From: Streptomyces aureocirculatus
GTDB lineage: Bacteria > Actinomycetota > Actinomycetes > Streptomycetales > Streptomycetaceae
Assembly (NCBI RefSeq): GCF_000720475.1
Contig: NZ_JOAP01000008.1
Span: 186,001 to 250,000, forward strand
Direction: 5' to 3'
DNA length: 64,000 nucleotides
In this document: in pieces, positions 46,750 to 55,571 of the stretch
Layout of the letters: every line of letters starts with the position of its first letter
How positions within the stretch are numbered: position 1 is the first letter of the stretch
Program-made: the position numbers and the translations under genes
The notes under the pieces: model-generated
What the model saw: only the letters and a program-made list of their open reading frames with translations
The model's database searches: none
What the model was told of the DNA's origin: nothing

Positions 46750-47481
46750 TCAGCCCTCGTCCGGGCCACCGCTCTCCTTGCCGTCCTTGCCGTCCGTGCT
46801 CTCGGGGGCGCCGTCGGCCTTGTCCTCCGGCTCCGCGGGCGTGCTCTCGCCGTCCTCGGACGCCTCGGACTTCACCGTCTGCGCACCGGGCTGCGGCTCG
46901 GCGACCGCGACCCGCGCGGGACGCACGATCCGCTCGCCGATGCGATACCCCGGCTGGAGAATCGCGACGCACGTCGTCTCCGTGACGTCCGGCGCATAGC
47001 TGTGCATCAGCGCTTCGTGGATCGTCGGGTCGAAGGGCTCGCCCTCCTTGCCGAACTGCTGCAGACCCATCTTGGCGACGACGGTCTCGAGCGACTCGGC
47101 GACCGACTTGAAGCCACCGACCAGCTCGCCGTGCTCCCTCGCGCGGCCGACGTCGTCGAGCGTGGGGAGCAGCTCGGTCAGGAGGTTCGCCGCGGCGATC
47201 TCCTTGACCGTCACCTTGTCGCGCTCGACGCGCCGACGGTAGTTCTGGTACTCGGCCTGCAGCCGCTGGAGGTCTGCGGTGCGCTCGTTGAGCGCCGTGC
47301 GGACCTGGTCCAACTGGGCGGTCAGGCCCGCTGCCTGGCTTGCGTCCCCGGCCGGGGCCGCCGGGCCCTCCTCGGTGGAGGGCCCGTCGGCCTGCGCCGC
47401 CTTCTCGTCAGGGGTGGCGCCGGCGGAGGGGACGTCGGGCTGCTCGGCGCCGTCGCCGAAACCCGGGGTCTCCTCCGTCAT
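46750..47481 (-). CDS. grpE: GrpE nucleotide exchange factor
   Basis: 243 residues. A long acidic, low-complexity N-terminus is followed by the coiled coil (TADLQRLQAEYQNYRRRVER) and the beta domain (EPFDPTIHEALMHSYAPDV, ILQPGYRIGERIVRPARVAV), then an acidic Gly/Glu/Asp tail. Releases ADP from DnaK. Its ATG overlaps the dnaK stop (TGATGA). Confidence 0.96.
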   Translation of the reverse strand: MTEETPGFGDGAEQPDVPSAGATPDEKAAQADGPSTEEGPAAPAGDASQAAGLTAQLDQVRTALNERTADLQRLQAEYQNYRRRVERDKVTVKEIAAANLLTELLPTLDDVGRAREHGELVGGFKSVAESLETVVAKMGLQQFGKEGEPFDPTIHEALMHSYAPDVTETTCVAILQPGYRIGERIVRPARVAVAEPQPGAQTVKSEASEDGESTPAEPEDKADGAPESTDGKDGKESGGPDEG

Positions 47482-49352
47482 CAGGCAGCGCCGCCCTTCG
47501 CGTCACCGGGCTTCTCGTCGTCGACGATCTCGGCGTCGACGACGTCGTCGTCCTTGGACATGTTCGGGGCCTCGGCGCCGGGAGCGGCACCCTCGGCACC
47601 GGCGGCGCCCTGCGCGGCCTGGGCGTCGGCGTACATGGCCTGGCCCAGCTTCTGGGAGACGGCCGCGACCTTCTCCGTGGCCGTGCGGATCTCCGCGGTG
47701 TCCTCGCCCTTGAGCTTCTCCTTCAGCTCGCCGACGGCGGTCTCGACCTCGGTCTTGACGTCGGCAGGGACCTTGTCCTCGTTGTCCTTGAGGAACTTCT
47801 CCGTCTGGTAGACGAGCTGCTCGCCCTGGTTGCGGGACTCGGCGGCCTCGCGGCGGGCGTGGTCCTCGTCCGCGTACTTCTCGGCCTCTTCGCGCATCCG
47901 GTTGACCTCGTCCTTCGGCAGCGAGGAGCCACCGGTGACGGTCATCTTCTGCTCCTTGCCCGTGCCGAGGTCCTTCGCGGTCACGTGCATGATGCCGTTG
48001 GCGTCGATGTCGAAGGAGACCTCGATCTGCGGGACGCCGCGGGGCGCCGGGGGCAGACCGGTCAGCTCGAACATGCCGAGCTTCTTGTTGTACGCCGCGA
48101 TCTCGCGCTCGCCCTGGTAGACCTGGATCTGGACGGACGGCTGGTTGTCCTCGGCCGTCGTGAAGATCTCGGAGCGCTTCGTCGGAATCGTGGTGTTCCG
48201 CTCGATCAGCTTGGTCATGATGCCGCCCTTGGTCTCGATGCCGAGGGACAGCGGGGTCACGTCGAGGAGCAGGACGTCCTTGACCTCACCCTTGAGGACA
48301 CCGGCCTGGAGCGAGGCGCCGATGGCGACGACCTCGTCCGGGTTCACACCCTTGTTGGCCTCCTTGCCGCCGGTCAGCTCCTTGACGAGCTCGGCGACGG
48401 CCGGCATGCGGGTGGAGCCACCGACGAGAACGACGTGGTCGATCTCGGAGAGGGCGATGCCCGCGTCCTTGATGACGTTGTGGAACGGCGTCTTGCAGCG
48501 CTCCAGGAGGTCGGACGTGAGCTGCTGGAACTGGGCGCGCGTGAGCTTCTCGTCCAGGTGCAGCGGGCCCTCGGCGGAGGCCGTGATGTAGGGCAGGTTG
48601 ATCGTGGTCTCGGTCGAGGACGAGAGCTCGATCTTCGCCTTCTCGGCGGCCTCGCGCAGGCGCTGGAGCGCCATCTTGTCCTTGCCCAGGTCCACGCCGT
48701 GGCCGTTGTTGAACTGCTTGACCAGGTAGTCGACGACGCGCTGGTCCCAGTCGTCACCACCGAGGTGGTTGTCGCCGTTGGTGGCCTTCACCTCGACGAC
48801 GCCGTCGCCGATCTCCAGGAGCGAGACGTCGAAGGTGCCGCCACCGAGGTCGAAGACGAGAATCGTCTGGTCGTCCTTGTCGAGGCCGTAGGCCAGGGCG
48901 GCGGCGGTGGGCTCGTTGACGATGCGCAGGACGTTCAGACCCGCGATCTCACCGGCCTCCTTGGTGGCCTGGCGCTCGGAGTCGTTGAAGTACGCCGGGA
49001 CGGTGATGACGGCGTCCGCGACCTTCTCACCCAGATACGACTCGGCGTCGCGCTTCAGCTTCTGCAGGATGAAGGCGCTGATCTGCTGGGGGTTGAAGTT
49101 CTTGTCATCGATGTCCACCTTCCAGTCAGTGCCCATGTGGCGCTTGACGGAGCGGATGGTCCTGTCGACGTTGGTGACCGCCTGGCGCTTGGCCACCTCG
49201 CCGACAAGCACCTCACCGTTCTTCGCGAAGGCGACGACGGACGGCGTGGTCCTGGCACCCTCGGCGTTGGTGATGACGGTGGGCTCGCCGCCCTCCAGAA
49301 CGCTGACGACGGAGTTAGTCGTGCCCAGGTCGATGCCGACCGCACGTGCCAT
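47481..49352 (-). CDS. dnaK: DnaK (Hsp70)
   Basis: 623-residue Hsp70. The ATPase domain has [19 protein letters not shown] at the N-terminus, [16 protein letters not shown] and [12 protein letters not shown]; the substrate domain has [17 protein letters not shown]; the C-terminus is an acidic/Ala-Gly-rich tail. First gene of the operon, with HAIR sites immediately upstream at 49374-49446. Also the corepressor of HspR. Confidence 0.99.
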   Translation of the reverse strand: MARAVGIDLGTTNSVVSVLEGGEPTVITNAEGARTTPSVVAFAKNGEVLVGEVAKRQAVTNVDRTIRSVKRHMGTDWKVDIDDKNFNPQQISAFILQKLKRDAESYLGEKVADAVITVPAYFNDSERQATKEAGEIAGLNVLRIVNEPTAAALAYGLDKDDQTILVFDLGGGTFDVSLLEIGDGVVEVKATNGDNHLGGDDWDQRVVDYLVKQFNNGHGVDLGKDKMALQRLREAAEKAKIELSSSTETTINLPYITASAEGPLHLDEKLTRAQFQQLTSDLLERCKTPFHNVIKDAGIALSEIDHVVLVGGSTRMPAVAELVKELTGGKEANKGVNPDEVVAIGASLQAGVLKGEVKDVLLLDVTPLSLGIETKGGIMTKLIERNTTIPTKRSEIFTTAEDNQPSVQIQVYQGEREIAAYNKKLGMFELTGLPPAPRGVPQIEVSFDIDANGIMHVTAKDLGTGKEQKMTVTGGSSLPKDEVNRMREEAEKYADEDHARREAAESRNQGEQLVYQTEKFLKDNEDKVPADVKTEVETAVGELKEKLKGEDTAEIRTATEKVAAVSQKLGQAMYADAQAAQGAAGAEGAAPGAEAPNMSKDDDVVDAEIVDDEKPGDAKGGAA

Positions 49353-49373
49353 TTCGATGCCTCCAGATAACTT

Positions 49374-49394
49374 CTTGAGTGGAACTGACTCAAG
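49374..49394. promoter_or_regulatory. HAIR element 1 upstream of dnaK
   Basis: Perfect CTTGAGT-N7-ACTCAAG, 22 bp before the dnaK start. This is the established HspR operator, so the operon is repressed at normal temperature. Confidence 0.97.
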
Positions 49395-49425
49395 GGTGCC
49401 TCACTCGTCCCGCCGAGTCAACAGA

Positions 49426-49446
49426 GCTGAGTCACCTCGACTCAAC
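49426..49446. promoter_or_regulatory. HAIR-like element 2 upstream of dnaK
   Basis: GCTGAGT-N7-ACTCAAC keeps the spacing and core of HAIR with changed outer bases. Multiple HAIR copies upstream of dnaK are known in Streptomyces. A further half-site CGAGTCAA lies between the two. Confidence 0.8.
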
Positions 49447-49605
49447 TCTTATCCGCTCCTTACGCGCAAGGCCGGGGCGCGCCCGTGCATCGCCCGCACA
49501 TCGCCCACGTAATCCCACCTGCCAGGGCCCTGAGCGACGCAGATCACCGCTCGGCTGGCTACAGTGCGGCGAGGTAAGTGGGTAGTCTCGGACGGACTGC
49601 ATAAG

Positions 49606-49619
49606 TTACCGCTTAGTAA
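49606..49619. promoter_or_regulatory. TTAC-N6-GTAA palindrome upstream of FeS membrane reductase
   Basis: TTAC (49606-49609) and GTAA (49616-49619) with CGCTTA between, in an AT-rich segment 50 bp before the FeS protein start. Shape and location suit a TetR or GntR-type operator; which regulator is unknown. Confidence 0.4.
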
Positions 49620-49669
49620 TAGCCTGACCGCTTGGATTGCCCACCCTCGCAGGCCCGAGGAGCCCCGAA

Positions 49670-51952
49670 ATGCAACTCGCCGCGATCATCGTGTCGCTGG
49701 TCCTCATCGCAGTCGGCGTCGCCCTGTTCGGGCGTGCCATCGTGCAGATCTTCCGCTTCATGATGCTCGGCAGGCCGGTGCCCGCCGGGACGAGGAGCAA
49801 CGATCCCGTACTGCGGACCCTCACCGTGGCCAGGGAGTTCCTGGGCCATACGCGGATGAACAAGTGGGGTGTCGTCGGCGTCGCGCACTGGTTCGTGGCG
49901 GTGGGCTTCTTCTCCCTGCTGCTCACGATCGTGAACGCCATCGGCCAGCTCTTCAAGGCCGACTGGATGCTGCCGCTCATCGGCGACTGGGCGCCCTACA
50001 ACGTCTTCGTCGAGTTCCTCGGCACGATGACCGTGCTCGGCATCCTGACGCTCATCGTCATCCGCCAGTTGAACAGGCCGGACCGGCCGGGCCGCAAGTC
50101 CCGCTTCGCGGGTTCCAACACCGGCCAGGCGTACTTCGTCGAGTCGGTCATCCTCGTCGTCGGCGTCTGCATCTTCACACTGCACGCCCTGGAGGGCGCC
50201 CAGCACCATGTGGACGGCTACGAGGCCTCGTTCTTCCTCTCGTACCCCCTGGTCTCGGCGTTCCAGGACCTGGACGTCTCCACCCTGCAGAACCTGACCT
50301 ACTTCTTCGCGGGCCTGAAGATCGCCACGTCCTTCATCTGGATGATCACGGTGGCCCTGAAGACCGACATGGGCGTGGCCTGGCACCGCTTCCTGGCGTT
50401 CCCCAACATCTGGTTCAAGCGCAAGGCCGACGGCTCCGCCTCGCTCGGCGCGCTGCTCCCGATGACGTCAGAGGGCAAGGAGATCGACTGGGAGGACCCG
50501 GACGAGGACACCGTCTTCGGCGTCAGCCAGGTCGAGCAGTTCTCCTGGAAGGGCCTCCTTGACTTCTCCACCTGCACCGAGTGCGGCCGCTGCCAGTCGC
50601 AGTGCCCCGCCTGGAACACCGGCAAGCCGCTCTCCCCGAAGCTCCTGATCATGTCGCTGCGCGACCACGCGCACGCCAAGGCCCCGTACCTGCTCGCGGG
50701 CGGCGGCAAGTCGATGGAGGGCGAGGAGAAGGCGACGGCCGAACAGCTCGCCGACGTCCCCGCCACCGCCCTCGCGGAGGCCGAGCGCCCCCTCGTCGGC
50801 ACCCTCGAAGAGGGCGGTGTCATCGACCCGGACGTCCTGTGGTCCTGCACCACCTGCGGCGCCTGCGTCGAGCAGTGCCCGGTCGACATCGAGCACATCG
50901 ACCACATCGTCGACATGCGCCGCTACCAGGTGATGATCGAGAGTGCCTTCCCCTCCGAGGCGGGCACGATGCTCAAGAACCTGGAGAAGAAGGGCAACCC
51001 CTGGGGTCTGGCGAAGAAGCAGCGCCTGGAGTGGACGAAGGAAGTCGACTTCGAGGTGCCGGTCGTCGGCAAGGACATCGAGGATCTCACCGAGGTCGAG
51101 TACCTCTACTGGGTCGGCTGCGCGGGCGCCCTTGAGGACCGCGCGAAGAAGACGACGAAGGCCTTCGCGGAACTCCTGCACATGGCGGGCGTCACGTTCG
51201 CCATCATGGGCGGCGACGAGAAGTGCACCGGTGACTCGGCCCGCCGCCTCGGCAACGAGCCGCTGTTCCAGCAGTTGGGCGCGGAGAACGTGATGTCCCT
51301 CAACGCCGCCTTCGGCGAGGAGACGGACGACGACGGCAAGGTCACCGACGAGTCGAGGAAGCCGAAGTCCGCGAAGAAGATCGTCGCGACCTGCCCGCAC
51401 TGCCTCAACACCCTCGGCAACGAGTATCCGCAGCTCGGCGGCGACTACGAGGTCATCCACCACACCCAGTTGCTCCAGCACCTCATCGACGAGGGCAAGC
51501 TGGTCCCGGTGACCCCGGTCGAGGGCCTCATCACCTACCACGACCCGTGCTACCTGGGCCGCCACAACAAGATCTACACGCCCCCGCGCGAGATCATGGA
51601 CAAGGTCCCCGGCCTGCGCCAGCAGGAGATGCACCGCCACAAGGAGCGCGGCTTCTGCTGCGGTGCCGGTGGCGCGCGGATGTGGATGGAGGAGCGCATC
51701 GGCAAGCGCATCAACACGGAGCGGGTCGACGAGGCGCTGTCCCTCAACCCGGACATCGTGTCGACTGCCTGCCCGTTCTGCCTCGTCATGCTCACCGACT
51801 CCGTCAACGGCAAGAAGAACGAAGGCGCCGCCAAGGAGTCCCTCCAGGTCGTCGACGTCGCCCAGCTCCTGCTGGACTCCGTCAAGACGCCGGTGGACCC
51901 GGCGGGCCAGGAGGAGCCGGCGGACGCGCCGGAGCCGGAACCGGCGAAGTAA
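49670..51952 (+). CDS. Membrane FeS / CCG-domain (heterodisulfide reductase-like) protein
   Basis: 760 residues from ATG 49670 (GAGGAG upstream). About five membrane helices fill residues 1-240 (IIVSLVLIAVGVALFGRAI), resembling a nitrate-reductase-gamma-like cytochrome. Then two [4Fe-4S] motifs, CTECGRCQSQCP and CTTCGACVEQCP, and two CCG cysteine-rich domains (VGCAGALEDR, CPHCLNTLGNEYP; CCGAGGARMWMEER, CPFCLVML). Likely moves electrons between the quinone pool and a soluble donor, e.g. in acyl-CoA oxidation, as proposed for similar actinobacterial proteins. It is monocistronic, divergent from dnaK. Confidence 0.92.
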   Translation: MQLAAIIVSLVLIAVGVALFGRAIVQIFRFMMLGRPVPAGTRSNDPVLRTLTVAREFLGHTRMNKWGVVGVAHWFVAVGFFSLLLTIVNAIGQLFKADWMLPLIGDWAPYNVFVEFLGTMTVLGILTLIVIRQLNRPDRPGRKSRFAGSNTGQAYFVESVILVVGVCIFTLHALEGAQHHVDGYEASFFLSYPLVSAFQDLDVSTLQNLTYFFAGLKIATSFIWMITVALKTDMGVAWHRFLAFPNIWFKRKADGSASLGALLPMTSEGKEIDWEDPDEDTVFGVSQVEQFSWKGLLDFSTCTECGRCQSQCPAWNTGKPLSPKLLIMSLRDHAHAKAPYLLAGGGKSMEGEEKATAEQLADVPATALAEAERPLVGTLEEGGVIDPDVLWSCTTCGACVEQCPVDIEHIDHIVDMRRYQVMIESAFPSEAGTMLKNLEKKGNPWGLAKKQRLEWTKEVDFEVPVVGKDIEDLTEVEYLYWVGCAGALEDRAKKTTKAFAELLHMAGVTFAIMGGDEKCTGDSARRLGNEPLFQQLGAENVMSLNAAFGEETDDDGKVTDESRKPKSAKKIVATCPHCLNTLGNEYPQLGGDYEVIHHTQLLQHLIDEGKLVPVTPVEGLITYHDPCYLGRHNKIYTPPREIMDKVPGLRQQEMHRHKERGFCCGAGGARMWMEERIGKRINTERVDEALSLNPDIVSTACPFCLVMLTDSVNGKKNEGAAKESLQVVDVAQLLLDSVKTPVDPAGQEEPADAPEPEPAK

Positions 51953-52059
51953 CCCGCCGGTGCGTAAGCGTTCGGGGGCCGGTTCCGCCTGGGGGCGGCA
52001 CCGGCCCTTCGCGTTCGGTTTCTCGGCTGCGGGTCTCACCGTGGCGGCGCTCAGGTGAG

Positions 52060-52298
52060 TTCCAGCCCGTCCGGCGCTTGAGGACGAGCGCGCAGCGCGA
52101 AGAGCAGCACCCCGAGCAGCACAATCCCAGCCCGTCCGGCGCTTGAGGACGAGCGCACAGCGCGAAGAGCAGCACCCCGAGCAGCACAATCCCAGCCCGT
52201 CCGGCGCTTGAGGACGAGCGCGCAGCGCGAAGAGCAGCACCCCGAGCAGCACAATTCCAGCCCGTCCGGCGTTTGAGGACGAGCGCGCAGCGCGATGG
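52060..52298 (+). repeat. 65-bp tandem array built on the dispersed element
   Basis: Units begin at 52060, 52125, 52190 and 52255, exactly 65 bp apart. Each holds the ~36-bp element (GCCCGTCCGGCGCTTGAGGACGAGCGCG core) plus a 29-bp spacer ending CACAATCCCAG. Spacers are nearly identical between units; the fourth unit is partial and its core reads GTTTGAGG. The array fills the gap after the FeS reductase, so it may act in its transcript's 3' end. Confidence 0.96.
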
Positions 52299-52376
52299 GC
52301 GGCACCCCGTTTCCCCGGACGGAAAAGTCACCCGTGACGGGGCCCAGGGCGGAGCTCCCCCGGGCGCAGCCAAGGC

Positions 52377-52850
52377 TCACGGCTCCACCACCCGGAGGGC
52401 CTCGGCCGTGCGGAGCAGCGCGCTCAGGTGCGCGGTGTCGCACAGGACGCCGGGAGCCGACGGCGGCACCACCCACCGGGTGAGCATCGACACCGGGCGC
52501 CCGAGCCGCGGCACACCGAGGAAGGTGTTGGTGCTGAGCCGCTCCTCGGCCCCGTTCCAGGGGGAGCCGGTGCCGATGAGGACGTAGTAGGGCCCGAGCC
52601 CGCTGCGGATGTCACGGATGACAGGACCGGCGAGCCAACCCCCGAGGAACTCGGCCACGGTCCGGGGTTCGCTGCTGTTGACGGCGGCGTGTATGCGCTC
52701 GGCGGGTACGCGGATGGCGTCGAAGCGGCGCCCCAGGGGAAGCAGGGCCATGCCCCGTTCCGCCCACGCGGCATGCACCGCGTCCGGCAGCGGGTCGGCT
52801 CCCGCGAGCCAGGCGGTGAGCAGTTGCTTGTTCTCGTTGAGCGTGGTCAT
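52377..52850 (-). CDS. Unknown conserved Streptomyces protein, possible primase/polymerase-like fold
   Basis: 157 residues from the ATG at 52848-52850. Sequence AWAERGMALLPLGRRFDAIR followed by GPVIRDIRSGLGPYYVLIG vaguely resembles the N-terminal part of bifunctional primase/polymerase-like proteins that are widespread as small Streptomyces proteins. Catalytic acids are not clear, so I call it unknown. Ends AEALRVVEP. Confidence 0.7.
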   Translation of the reverse strand: MTTLNENKQLLTAWLAGADPLPDAVHAAWAERGMALLPLGRRFDAIRVPAERIHAAVNSSEPRTVAEFLGGWLAGPVIRDIRSGLGPYYVLIGTGSPWNGAEERLSTNTFLGVPRLGRPVSMLTRWVVPPSAPGVLCDTAHLSALLRTAEALRVVEP

Positions 52851-53090
52851 CGAGGAGCCCCCGGCTTCATGGTGATCGCTGTCACACCCATGACGGTAGA
52901 GGAGACGTGGCGCACGCCCGACCACGCCGCCGCCCCCGCGTGCGAACGGACCACAGGCCCGCCCTCCCGGAACGGACCACGGGCCCGCGCCTGCCCGGCG
53001 CGGGCCCGTACCCATATCCCCCGTGCTTCCCCCGTGTTCCCCCGTGCCCCCGTGCTCCCCCGTAACCGCCCGGCGAAGCCGAGCGGGGCC

Positions 53091-53750
53091 TCAGTACAGC
53101 TTGTTCACCGCCGTACGCGTCGTCTCCTTGAAGGCGGCCACCGGCGGGGAGCCCCAGTTGCTCTCCCAGGTCACGATGGTGACCACGGCACCGTCGCGTC
53201 CCACCGATGACAGGATGTTCTGGTACCCGTGGAAGCCCTGGTACCCGGCGCCGTGCACATGGGCGCCCTCCTCGACGTCGACCCGGCCGTGGTCCCAGTA
53301 CGTCACGTCCCTATCGGGATACTCCGCCTCCAGGGTGGCCTCGCAGCGGGCGAGCGCCGCGTCGACGCGCTCCGCGAAGGCGGCGGCCTCGGCCTCGCTC
53401 GGCAGGACGACGACCACCTGCTCCGCGCTCGCGGTCTCGGGAGTGCTGTACGAGGCCGACCAGAGATCGTTCTCCGGGAACGGGAAGGAGCCGTCCACGC
53501 AGCGCGGGGAGCCCGGCATGCCCGCGGCCGGGCCGCCCGTCCCGTACCACGCCGAGAACGGGTCCGGCGGCATGTCGGACGGCTCCAGGAACCCGGGCTG
53601 CTCGGCCCGCGCTCCCGCACCCCCGCCCGCGGACACCTCTCCCGCGAGAGCTGACGGCGCCCCAAGTGCCGCCACCGCCGCCACCGCCACCGCCACCAGG
53701 ACGGTTCCCCCTGTCACGGCCCGTCGGCGGCCCCGGCGTCCCTTGTCCAT
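53091..53750 (-). CDS. Secreted protein of unknown function
   Basis: 219 residues from the ATG at 53748-53750, with GGGGGGAT upstream. Signal peptide: KGRRGRRRAVTGGTVLVAVA, cleavage likely near ALA-GEV (about residue 36). The mature part has SMPRCVDGS-like segment PRCVDGSFPFPEND and a second cysteine in DAALARCEAT, giving a possible disulfide, and VVTIVTWESNW near the end. Resembles PknH/sensor-type extracellular domains in layout only. No partner genes nearby. Confidence 0.82.
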   Translation of the reverse strand: MDKGRRGRRRAVTGGTVLVAVAVAAVAALGAPSALAGEVSAGGGAGARAEQPGFLEPSDMPPDPFSAWYGTGGPAAGMPGSPRCVDGSFPFPENDLWSASYSTPETASAEQVVVVLPSEAEAAAFAERVDAALARCEATLEAEYPDRDVTYWDHGRVDVEEGAHVHGAGYQGFHGYQNILSSVGRDGAVVTIVTWESNWGSPPVAAFKETTRTAVNKLY

Positions 53751-53795
53751 CGTGATCCCCCCTGTTAGCTGCACTCGACGCCCGCCCCCGGGCAA

Positions 53796-54337
53796 ACGCT
53801 CTTGCCCAGAGCATGTGCCGCAGCGCCTCCGTCACTCGCCGACCTGCCTCATCCGGCCGGATTTCAACGGAAGTTACGCCGAATACGCCCCCTTGCAGAT
53901 CTCGGCGCCCTCAAGGTCACAACACGCAAACTCCCCACCTCCACCACGCAACCTTCACACCCCGCCCCGGCAAGCTCCGCCTCGCGGGGGCGACCAGGGT
54001 GGCCGCCCCCCGTCCGCAGCCGTCACCTACGTGAGCGGCAAGAAGCACGCGGGCGCCGTCGTCGTCACGTACGGCAAGGCGGGTGGGGCCGGTCGCAGCG
54101 TGGCGTCGCCGACCGACCCCTGCCGCCCCCAAGGACCGCCGCCCCCGCGACACCCCCGCGCGGGGGCCGGCCCACACCCCCGAGGCCGACCGTGCGCCTG
54201 CGCGGCGGCGACAGCGGACGCTGACCTGGGGCTGTCCCCTCCGGGTCCCCCTAGGGGTTGTCACAGGTCGGCCGCAAAGCCGCTCTCCTCCACAGGAGGG
54301 ACGACCCCGCCCCGCCAGACCGGGTACGTTCGATTCC
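53796..54337. other. Gene-poor region upstream of Yip1-like gene
   Basis: No intact gene. Codons typical of protein appear only in a short stretch near 54015-54105 (listed separately as a relic). A likely promoter precedes the next gene: TACGTT (54325-54330) fits TAnnnT and lies 7 bp before GTG 54338, suggesting a leaderless transcript. Confidence 0.5.
53975..54110 (+). pseudogene. Relic of an FG-GAP-repeat gene
   Basis: One frame reads PSAAVTYVSGKKHAGAVVV then TYGKAGGAGRS, the pattern of FG-GAP/integrin-like repeats (…SGKxHAGAVVVTYGxAGG) in secreted Streptomyces proteins. Just upstream, another frame reads GATRVAAP where DLAVAAP is expected. No start, no continuation and a frame change between the two parts point to a decayed fragment. 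The match is from memory of the repeat pattern. Confidence 0.5.
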
Positions 54338-55447
54338 GTGGCTGGATTCAGGAGCGGACGCGGCGGCCGGGACAACCGCGCACAGCAAGGACCCCGACAG
54401 GGACCGCACCAGGGAGGGCACCCGGGCCAGGGCGGCGGTCAGCAGGGACCCCGGCAGGACCCGTACGGGCAGCAGGCCCCCCAGGGCGGCCAGGCCCCGT
54501 ACGGGTACCCGCCCGTGTACGGGGGCCCGGGCCCCGGCCAGTACGGCGGCGGCCCGCAGAGGAACCCCCAGGGCGGCGGTCAGCACTACGGGAGCGCCCA
54601 GCAGTGGCCCCAGCCTCCGGGCGGCCACGGCGAACCGGAGTACTTCGGTCCCCAGGGCGGCCAGGGTGGTCAGGGAGGTCAGGGAGGTCACCCCGGCGGC
54701 CACGCGGGTCCCGGAGGTCCCGGCGGCCACGGAGGCCACGGTGGTCCCGTCGGCGGTCACGGCGGCCCCGGTCATGGCCACGGCGGCGGGCACGACCCGT
54801 ACGCCGCCAACAACCCCGGCAACACCCAGGCCTTCTCCCTGGGCGAGGACCCGTACAACGACGGGGACACCTACCACGCGGGCCAGGCCCCGCCAGGACC
54901 CATCGGCCCGAAGCTGCACTGGAAGGACCTGCTGCGCGGCATCGTGCTGCGCCCGGTACCGACCTTCATGCAGATGCGGGACTACGCGATGTGGGTCCCG
55001 GCCGTCGTCGTCACGTTCCTCTACGGCCTGCTCGCCGTCTTCGGCTTCGACGAGGCCCGCGAGGACGTACTGAACGCCACGCTGTCCACGGCGGTCCCCT
55101 ACGTCCTCACCACGGGCGTCGCGATCTCCCTCAGCGCGTTCATCCTCGGCATCGTCACGCACTCGCTCGCCCGGCAGTTCGGCGGCAACGGCGCCTGGCA
55201 GCCGACGGTCGGCCTCTCCATGCTGATCATGGCGATCACGGACGCGCCGCGCGTCATCGTCGCCCTGTTCCTCGGCGGCGGCAACAGCTTCGTCCAGCTC
55301 CTCGGCTGGGCCACCTGGCTGGCCGCGGGCGCGCTGCTCACCCTCATGGTGAGCAAGTCGCACGACCTGCCGTGGCCGCGGGCGCTCGGCGCGTCGGCGA
55401 TCCAGCTCCTGGCGATCCTGTCGATCATCAAGCTCGGTACGTTCTGA
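54338..55447 (+). CDS. Yip1-like membrane protein with Gly/Gln/His-rich N-terminus
   Basis: 369 residues from GTG 54338. Residues 1-185 are low complexity (Gly, Gln, Pro, His; e.g. GGHAGPGGPGGHGGHGGP), cytoplasmic and positively charged at the start. The rest has five membrane helices: MWVPAVVVTFLYGLLAVFGF, AVPYVLTTGVAISLSAFILG, LIMAITDAPRVIVALFLG, FVQLLGWATWLAAGALLTLM and QLLAILSIIKLGTF, the Yip1 layout. Function unknown; Streptomyces has many such proteins. Confidence 0.88.
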   Translation: MAGFRSGRGGRDNRAQQGPRQGPHQGGHPGQGGGQQGPRQDPYGQQAPQGGQAPYGYPPVYGGPGPGQYGGGPQRNPQGGGQHYGSAQQWPQPPGGHGEPEYFGPQGGQGGQGGQGGHPGGHAGPGGPGGHGGHGGPVGGHGGPGHGHGGGHDPYAANNPGNTQAFSLGEDPYNDGDTYHAGQAPPGPIGPKLHWKDLLRGIVLRPVPTFMQMRDYAMWVPAVVVTFLYGLLAVFGFDEAREDVLNATLSTAVPYVLTTGVAISLSAFILGIVTHSLARQFGGNGAWQPTVGLSMLIMAITDAPRVIVALFLGGGNSFVQLLGWATWLAAGALLTLMVSKSHDLPWPRALGASAIQLLAILSIIKLGTF

Positions 55448-55476
55448 GGCACGCGGGCGGCGCGCACGCTCCCGTG

Positions 55477-55513
55477 CACGAGCCTCCCGTACACGAGCCT
55501 CCCGTACACGAGT
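55477..55513. repeat. 15-bp tandem repeat before terminator
   Basis: CACGAGCCTCCCGTA at 55477-55491 and 55492-55506, with partial copies on both sides, 30 bp after the Yip1-like stop. Confidence 0.85.
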
Positions 55514-55514
55514 A

Positions 55515-55546
55515 GGGCCCCGGCGAGCACAAGCTCACCGGGGCCC
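55515..55546. terminator. Bidirectional hairpin terminator
   Basis: GGGCCCCGG-C-GAGC / GCTC-A-CCGGGGCCC with a 4-base loop, between the convergent Yip1-like and phosphoribosyltransferase genes. Confidence 0.85.
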
Positions 55547-55571
55547 GACGCATGAACGCGTCGATGTACGG

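Noticed and set aside
45445..47811. Long + strand open frame opposite the chaperone genes
   Set aside because: Antisense shadow of hspR, dnaJ and grpE, which are certain.
52060..52298. CRISPR-like spacing: ~36-bp repeats with ~29-bp spacers
   Set aside because: Spacers are nearly identical between units and no cas genes are nearby; it is a tandem 65-bp repeat.
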